Below, piece by piece: positions 57,977-64,000 of a DNA stretch of 64,000 nucleotides. This DNA is from Isoetes taiwanensis (Eukaryota > Streptophyta > Lycopodiopsida > Isoetales > Isoetaceae): NCBI GenBank assembly GCA_021234155.1, contig JAJEKV010000028.1:8255817-8319816 (forward strand), written 5' to 3'. Position 1 is the stretch's first letter. Each line of letters starts with the position of its first letter. A program made the position numbers and the translations under genes. The notes under the pieces were generated by a model. It did no database searches and was not told the origin of the DNA. It saw only the letters and a list, made by a program, of their open reading frames with translations.

Positions 57977-60000
57977 TTAAAGGAAAATAAATTTATGATT
58001 AAATATGCATTAAAGCAGAAGGGTAATTGGTCAGTGGTGGTCGCTTTCTAGATATAGTTACTAGCCCTTGCCTCTTTTTTAGATTTAAAAAAAAACTCTT
58101 TGTCCCTGCGGTATTCCTTTTAATTCCCATGCACAAATAAGATAATATTTGTAGCACAAGATTGTGCCTAAGGAAAGACAACGTTGTTCAAATGATATCC
58201 AGCATTAAAGCCACCATGTAATGAAGTTGTATTGTAGTAATTGTAGGACATAAAGAAAAATGAAAAATGCTGCCTATAGCAAAACCAAGTATCGATCCAT
58301 CATTCCCCGGCATTCAGGGATGTATTTCGTAAAAGTAAATGCTTACGTGATCTAATCGCCTAGCCTTTCTTTATTCACACTTTCAGACGCTCCCCGATGG
58401 ATACCATGAATGTATGTTTTTGCAAATATTTTGTTTTGGAATTGATAGAATCATCTCGCTAAATCCATGTCGCTTTTTGGTTTGGAACTACATGTCGACC
58501 TTCAAAAAACCATTTTCTATTTCATGTTTTTTATGACCATTAAAGACACTAATTTGTGAACATAAATCTTCAATAAACATGTTCGGGCGCTAAGGCCAAG
58601 ATAAGTAGCATCGCGGAATTTGTATGAATTCATGAGGCGCTTTAAATGTAGCGTAAAATGCGAGTTGGTCGCTTTTTGTAATATGGTGTTCGCCGGGCGT
58701 TGGCTGGGCTCTCTTCTAGAAGAAGAAAAATTGTTCAACACGAGCAAGACCTAAGAGCGGTGGAACTCCGAGATATCATCGGTACCACCAAGATAGGTGG
58801 AATGAATTCTAAAGCACGATGATGTCTCAAGAAAGGAGATGCGCAGCAGCTATTCAACGGCGTAGGATGAGGTCCGACTCATGAACCCGCCAATATAGCT
58901 CATACACTCCTTCTGGTCATCTTAGGCCCGTCGAGGAGGAGATAGTACCGCGACGAAGAGCATCGACCGCCGCTCACGCTCCGACGCACCTCAAGCTCTA
59001 TTAAAGATCAGCAATACGTAACCGAACGAAGTACTGATTCCGGGCATTGAGACAAAGGGAGATGGATTCGACGGTGGAGGACAGAAGTCCGCCGCCGCCA
59101 ACGTGGCTCATTGAGGATGAAAGTCACCTCCGTGCCCTGCTCCGGAAATGCACGGTTAATATCCCGCTCTGCGATGCCGCTAGTTGTGCCCCCATCGTGC
59201 CTTGCATGAGCCACTGAAAGCACGCCTCTCAGAGGGCTTGTTGGGATCAGACTCCCGAGGTAATGGATACGACTCGCTATGCCCCCCGTCCACATTAACC
59301 TCACCGTACTTGTGATTATGTATATAATCCAGCAAGATGTCAAAGATTCTTATTGTTACTATGTTTTTCTCGAACCCTTCGGGCGGGGGTTTTTAATCCC
59401 CGTAGTAATACCGGCCGCTTCTCTCGTACTTGGGTCCCATAGCCGCTTGGTCTCCGTGATCTATAAAATCATATTCTATTCTATTCTATTCTTCATATCA
59501 TGCCAATTGTAAACTTCCAAATCCATGACGGCGGATCTAGCCGCACGCCTCCATCGCCCATGTCCAATGCCCATTCTCCAGACACGCTTCTTTCGCCGAT
59601 AAAATAATTGGCATATAATGTCCGCCTTGTCAACATGTACCGCGTAAGACAAGCAATGATGCATAATGCTCTATACTTCTACTAATTAACCCGATAATTC
59701 TGCCCTCAAATATTTTAAGAAAAGAATAGACGAAATTAAGTTAAGACAAAGACACAAACCATGTCAAAGACACCAAATCAAACAAGAGAAAGGTGTTTGA
59801 GGTACCTAAATATGATCAGATCATTTGCCACAACGGTTTTGTAACTTGGCCTCCTGGGCCATGCTCTTCTTCCCCATTCAAGACCTAAAACATTGTTTAG
59901 CTGCCTCATTAGAAGCCTTAACAATAGAATAAGTTCCTTGGAGCAATCTTAATTGAGGATTCTCTACTGAACATAAAGAAAACACACTTAGAGGAAGAAA
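57977..60000. other. Intergenic, no recognised gene
   Basis: AT-rich to about 58750, then GC-richer (58850-59600). Minus-strand frames at 58517-58747 and 59008-59343 are open but carry no domain I know. A short motif at 59007-59034 recurs at 63970-63997. Confidence 0.5.
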
Positions 60001-60009
60001 TAACTTACA

Positions 60010-60214
60010 CATCGAACACCACCTCTTTCTCACAATGTTCTATGAAATTTCTTGCCATACATCCTTGATACGCAGCTAATTGTTTGCAATCAAAAAATTC
60101 AGCTCCCCTTATGATTGCAAGCTTGGTGGATCCAAATCCAAAGAAGTTTCCGCCTTTAGGTGCTATGACATGTTGAAACTTATGAAACCATATATTTTCT
60201 ATCATCCCAAGCAA
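60010..60214 (-). CDS. Possible exon of an unidentified minus-strand gene
   Basis: The minus-strand frame reads ENIWFHKFQHVIAPKGGN, FFGFGSTKLAIIRGAEFFD and MARNFIEHCEKEVVFDV, ending exactly at a GTAAGT donor (60009 leftward). The composition is protein-like. The plus strand is also open across this region (60080-60457), so coding strand and reality are uncertain. No family is recognised. Confidence 0.3.
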
Positions 60215-60457
60215 AACTTATATCATACTGCAATTATTGAAGAGCAAATGTCCTATCTTGAAATGATACCCAGAGTAAGTCGGGTTATGCTTTCTATGGA
60301 GACCACATCTATAAAATTTGAGGAGCAAATGCTATTTGCTTCAAGAGATGGAAATGATGTCTTCCTTGAAATTGCTTCCTTCCACATATCTTTAGCATCA
60401 TATGCATGCTCTACAACCAAAATTTTCAATCGCCTTGCCACTAGGACCAAAAAATAA

Positions 60458-63200
60458 CTTCCTTCACCTTGGGCCTAAATGAGCACTTTATTATCATTTA
60501 ATTTGGGAACGCTTTACAACAAAGTTGCCTCTAATTTGTAATGACAGGACCCACGATCCCAATCGAAATGCATAGATCAAGCAACACCATGTTCACACCG
60601 GATTGTGCAAAATAACGCTTTTACTTCGCATCGTGCCCTGCTATCGCTTCAAACAATCAATATAGACAAAACAATACGCAGAATTAGCGTAGAGAAGATG
60701 TTGCATAGAGAAGAAAGTTTATAACTAAACAAATAAAAACTATGTGGTGCATGCAATATTCAAAAGTAGGTGCAAACCATAAACTAATGAATCTTCATTT
60801 TTTTCAAATAGAACAAACAAGAAAAATACCATGGCATCAATGCTCAAATAGATATATGTGACTATCTGCAATTAGCTTCAAAGCTATCTTAGATGAGAAA
60901 ATTCGTGATGATAACCGAAGTCCGCGTCTCCCAACCGGCCAATGCAAAAGTTATAGATTGCTTATTTCTAACCTCGCGAAGAAGCCGCTTGTTCCACAAA
61001 ATGGCTTGTTGCTATCCGTATGAAAATCGGCTTGTTGTTCTATACCAGCTCGAATAAGAACAAAAATAGAAATGAAAATAGAGGGCAAGCAAGATTAAAG
61101 GGGTAACATGGCTGCATACCCTGGATCAAATTGGGAAGTCCTTATGCCAATTTAAATTCCAGATGTTCTCGTACATGATATGCATATGTCGGCGTTTCAA
61201 GACGCCGCCAAAAAAATAATATGAATAAAATCCAGGAATAGTGTGACGTCCTCACTCATATACGTGCACTCACCGTGATACAAACAGAGTTCATCCCCCA
61301 TACCAGCCCCATATCGACACAGGCCCTCCACATTATCAATCGCAAGCACTGCAACGGTCCCGCTGGGAAGAGTGAAGGGTCATTTTGCAATTCGCCTCCC
61401 TCGTGGCCTACCTAGTCGCTGGGTTTAAACATACATAAGCCAAGATACAACATAATCACATATCCACTTCTCAAGGGTGGTGCATCAACATCTCGCATAG
61501 ACAATGATCAAAGATCATACATAGTGGGTTCCTACCCAAGGCCACAGACTGGCGGGATGGCCGACTACAGCCCCGTGAGTTCATTGCGCATGTAATTCAT
61601 GGCAATGGATTTGGTCGGCATAAGAACATGGCATAGTGGTTGTCCATCCGGGCCTCCTGTGCACACTTTTTGCAGAGTAGGCCGGTGCGTTCCGGATCTC
61701 GATCAGATAGCCTAAAGGCTATTCCCGGTTTCATCCTCCCAGCCCGATGGGGCAGAAGGATCACTCCCTCCGGTGATCTTATGTCAGTTCAAGCAGACTA
61801 GAGGGCCAACGCCCGTATTCGATCAACCCACCGGAAAGTGTACACCACTTCATCAAAAGTCGAGTCCATGCCCACCAAGACTTAGTAAAGCCATTGCATC
61901 TGGGGCCACGCTGATCCCCTGATCACCAAGAGTCAACATGAACCTCCTCTTCTAGCCACCGCCCCTTCACCCACAAACTGTGTGTGTGGTTCTTGTACAC
62001 GTGTCAATTCATAATGTGCTAGAGAGGCTAATCTAGAGCATCTACTACCAAGCTTTTAGGTCTCTACCCCCTTCCCAATACAAGGGAGTTCATAGAGATA
62101 CATCATCCATATACATCACAGAAGAACTAAAGAACTATATCTAATCTATATCATAGAGTTAGGTTCTTTATTAGAGTCCGCATCTAGAGATCTAGAGGGT
62201 TGCTATGGCACTTAATGCCAAACCCACTCCATTCCATAACTAGAACATGGTTTAGACTATTTAATTGGCCAAAATACCTGATCCTGAGTTGCTCCCGACT
62301 GAAGTTCCCACCATCCCGCCGAACCGTCAATCAAGGAAACTAATGGTGCAATTCGCCGCATTTATTCGGGAAGCCGGGTTTTGGCTCTTGAAGCAAACAA
62401 AACGTAGCTCTAAATCCCAGGAACCTAAAAATGGCCAAATTAGGGTTTCTCCATCTAAATAGACAAGGGTTAGGTTAGGGTTTTCACCATCCCTTTAGAA
62501 AGTGCTGTGGGATAATTGGGAATGGGCCCACTTGCCTTTAATGGCTAGGGTGGCAAAATGTGCCCACATGGAAAAGGTGCAACTCAATAAATGTGCACAT
62601 TGGTAAAATGTGCACATTAATCTTCATAAATGCACATACTCATGTTGCCCCTAGGGGCTACCCACCGTTACACATCGGGCGCACACGCCACGAGTGGCGG
62701 CGGTAATGGGCTGCGATTTAGGTGTAAAGATGTGCGATAATGCCCCAGACCGTGATACCGTGTGGCCGAACGCCACAAATAGAAGTTTGACATGAAATTA
62801 AATGCTCCCCCTTTACTTTTTCATTTTTACAACGCCAAAACTAAATGTTTTAAAGAGCCCGACACATATTTAGCCTTAGATCGGGTAGATGTGGGCCGCA
62901 GATAATTATGGTTCAACATTCGGTAACTTAAATAAGGATGTGTATGTGACCTATTCCAAGTCTCCATGTGGCCGCCAAGTCATTTACCTTAAAATTGATT
63001 GCCACATCATATTACCCTTAGAAACAAAATGAAATCCCCTTATCAAGCAATGACAAAAAGATGTGTATTTTGTTGAATTTCAATGGGCACCAAATTGACC
63101 TCTATTTTAGTTTCTAATGAACCTTTTGTGGGAATCAAAAGGAAAACCGCGGCACCTTCAAAACAAAACTAAGTAGAAGAAGATTTAAGAAGCCGAACCG
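60458..63200. other. Intergenic, no recognised gene
   Basis: I find no coding or repeat structure I can name. 61250-62000 is GC-richer and could belong to an LTR or untranslated part of the degenerate Copia at its right, but no LTR pair is seen. Confidence 0.45.
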
Positions 63201-63229
63201 ACTAGTAAAATCTTTCATGCTTGGTCAGA

Positions 63230-63760
63230 TAATGCTTTTAGTAAATATATCCGCTATCATATTATCTCGTAGGGACAATATCAGAACACAATTGTCTTCT
63301 TCTTGACTTCCAATTTAATGTAGTGATAATGAATCTCAATATGCTTAGATTTTGAATGGAAAGCCTATCCTAGTCAACGAAATAGCACTTTGATTATCAC
63401 AATATAAAACTCATATTAATCAAAACCTCACAAAAGATTGAAGTGTAATTTAACCATATCAATCCCCCTACTTGCCATACTAGTCAAATACATTCGCCTT
63501 AGGTAGACACCGCAACATTGTACCAAGATATCAAAGAATGATCTATAAAGAAACATGCACCAATTTGTGGAACGAAAAGTGTCGTGGCAACCTCCCCAAT
63601 CAAAGACGTAAGAAACCAACCAACTGCGGAACCATCGTAACCTATATCTTGGACGAGCATATGTCAAAGCATAATTTATAGTGCCTTTAAGATAGTGAAG
63701 AACTCATGAATGTCAATGTTGACTCGATTAGACATAAATGTCCCAATGTGTTAACAACAT
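63230..63760 (-). pseudogene. Degenerate Copia RNase H region, minus strand
   Basis: On the minus strand, VLYCDNQSAISLTR (about 63367-63410) and IADIFTK (about 63236-63260) are the characteristic Copia RNase H end motifs. Upstream, KGTINYALTYARPRYRL (about 63640-63690) is the end of the RT connection region. The spaces between are frameshifted with several stops. This is a second Copia, oriented opposite to the one at 1-17846 and continuing past the window edge. Confidence 0.6.
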
Positions 63761-64000
63761 AACTTATATCCGGGTCTCAGAAAGTATGCCAAGGTTATTA
63801 GAGCACCAACGTAACTCTCAGCAGATGGATAGTTAGGCCATATCAAGACGCCGGCTTCTGCCAGACACACCGCTAGTCAACTAACATTAGGCCCCAATGG
63901 TGTTAACTAAGGTTTAGCATTAGTCATATCATATTTACTGCTAACTCAGAATATATTTTGGTCAATTCAATCAGCAATACGTAACTGAACGAAGTACGAA

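Noticed and set aside
54175-57990. Many 60-180 codon frames in the 1.1-kb array
   Set aside because: They differ in frame and content between monomers, as expected for GC-rich non-coding repeats.
60080-60457. 125-codon plus-strand frame
   Set aside because: No domain recognised; the opposite strand shows a better exon ending at a GTAAGT donor, so it was not annotated as a gene.
59007-63997. Direct repeat pair as the LTRs of the right-hand Copia
   Set aside because: The Copia RNase H at 63.2-63.7 kb on the minus strand puts 63970 inside pol, not in an LTR.
1-64000. tRNA, rRNA or telomeric sequence
   Set aside because: No cloverleaf-compatible sequence, rRNA core or telomere-type run was noticed; the CTTAGGG-like ends at 44769 and 48572 belong to a transposon TIR.

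Overview
This window is nuclear DNA from a land plant, most likely a seed plant with a large, repeat-rich genome; the species cannot be named from the sequence. The clues are spliced genes with GT-AG introns, a plant XBAT35-type ankyrin/RING gene, a plant hnRNP1-type two-RRM glycine-rich gene, and plant-type transposons (Copia, hAT, L1-like LINEs, a CACTA-type end). Two host genes are recognisable. Almost everything else is nested, mostly decayed repeat.

Layout. 1-17846: a Ty1/Copia element whose 5' LTR is cut by the window edge. Two DNA transposons split it: a 12.5-kb element (2182-14728) and a 321-bp MITE (15378-15698). They share terminal sequence and both made 4-bp target duplications. 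The large element carries a decayed DDE-type transposase with a VWSDG motif, several unusual repeat blocks and a spliced gene remnant on the minus strand. 17847-22419: a LINE tail, an hAT derivative whose core is replaced by a LINE fragment, and a 1.1-kb direct duplication of the hAT 3' end. 22420-27200: an intact-looking 10-exon gene for a 668-residue ankyrin/RING E3 ligase. 24990-41048: a tandem triplication of about 5.9 kb covering exons 6-10 of that gene plus 3' flank, ending at a CACTA-type terminus. 44773-48568: a 3.8-kb terminal-inverted-repeat element holding at least one apparently captured exon. 49073-50839: the hnRNP1-like gene, with three single-base indels in the assembled sequence. 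51120-53200: short repeats and LINE 3' ends. 53974-57976: a 1.1-kb-period tandem array. 57977-64000: poorly identifiable DNA with a degenerate minus-strand Copia RNase H near the right edge.

The most notable observations are the transposon/MITE pair with a shared TIR and 4-bp TSD; the partial triplication of the E3 gene; and a systematic pattern in which differences between duplicate copies fall at CAG/CTG sites. That pattern looks like basecalling error at CHG-methylated cytosines and means many apparent frameshifts here may not be real.
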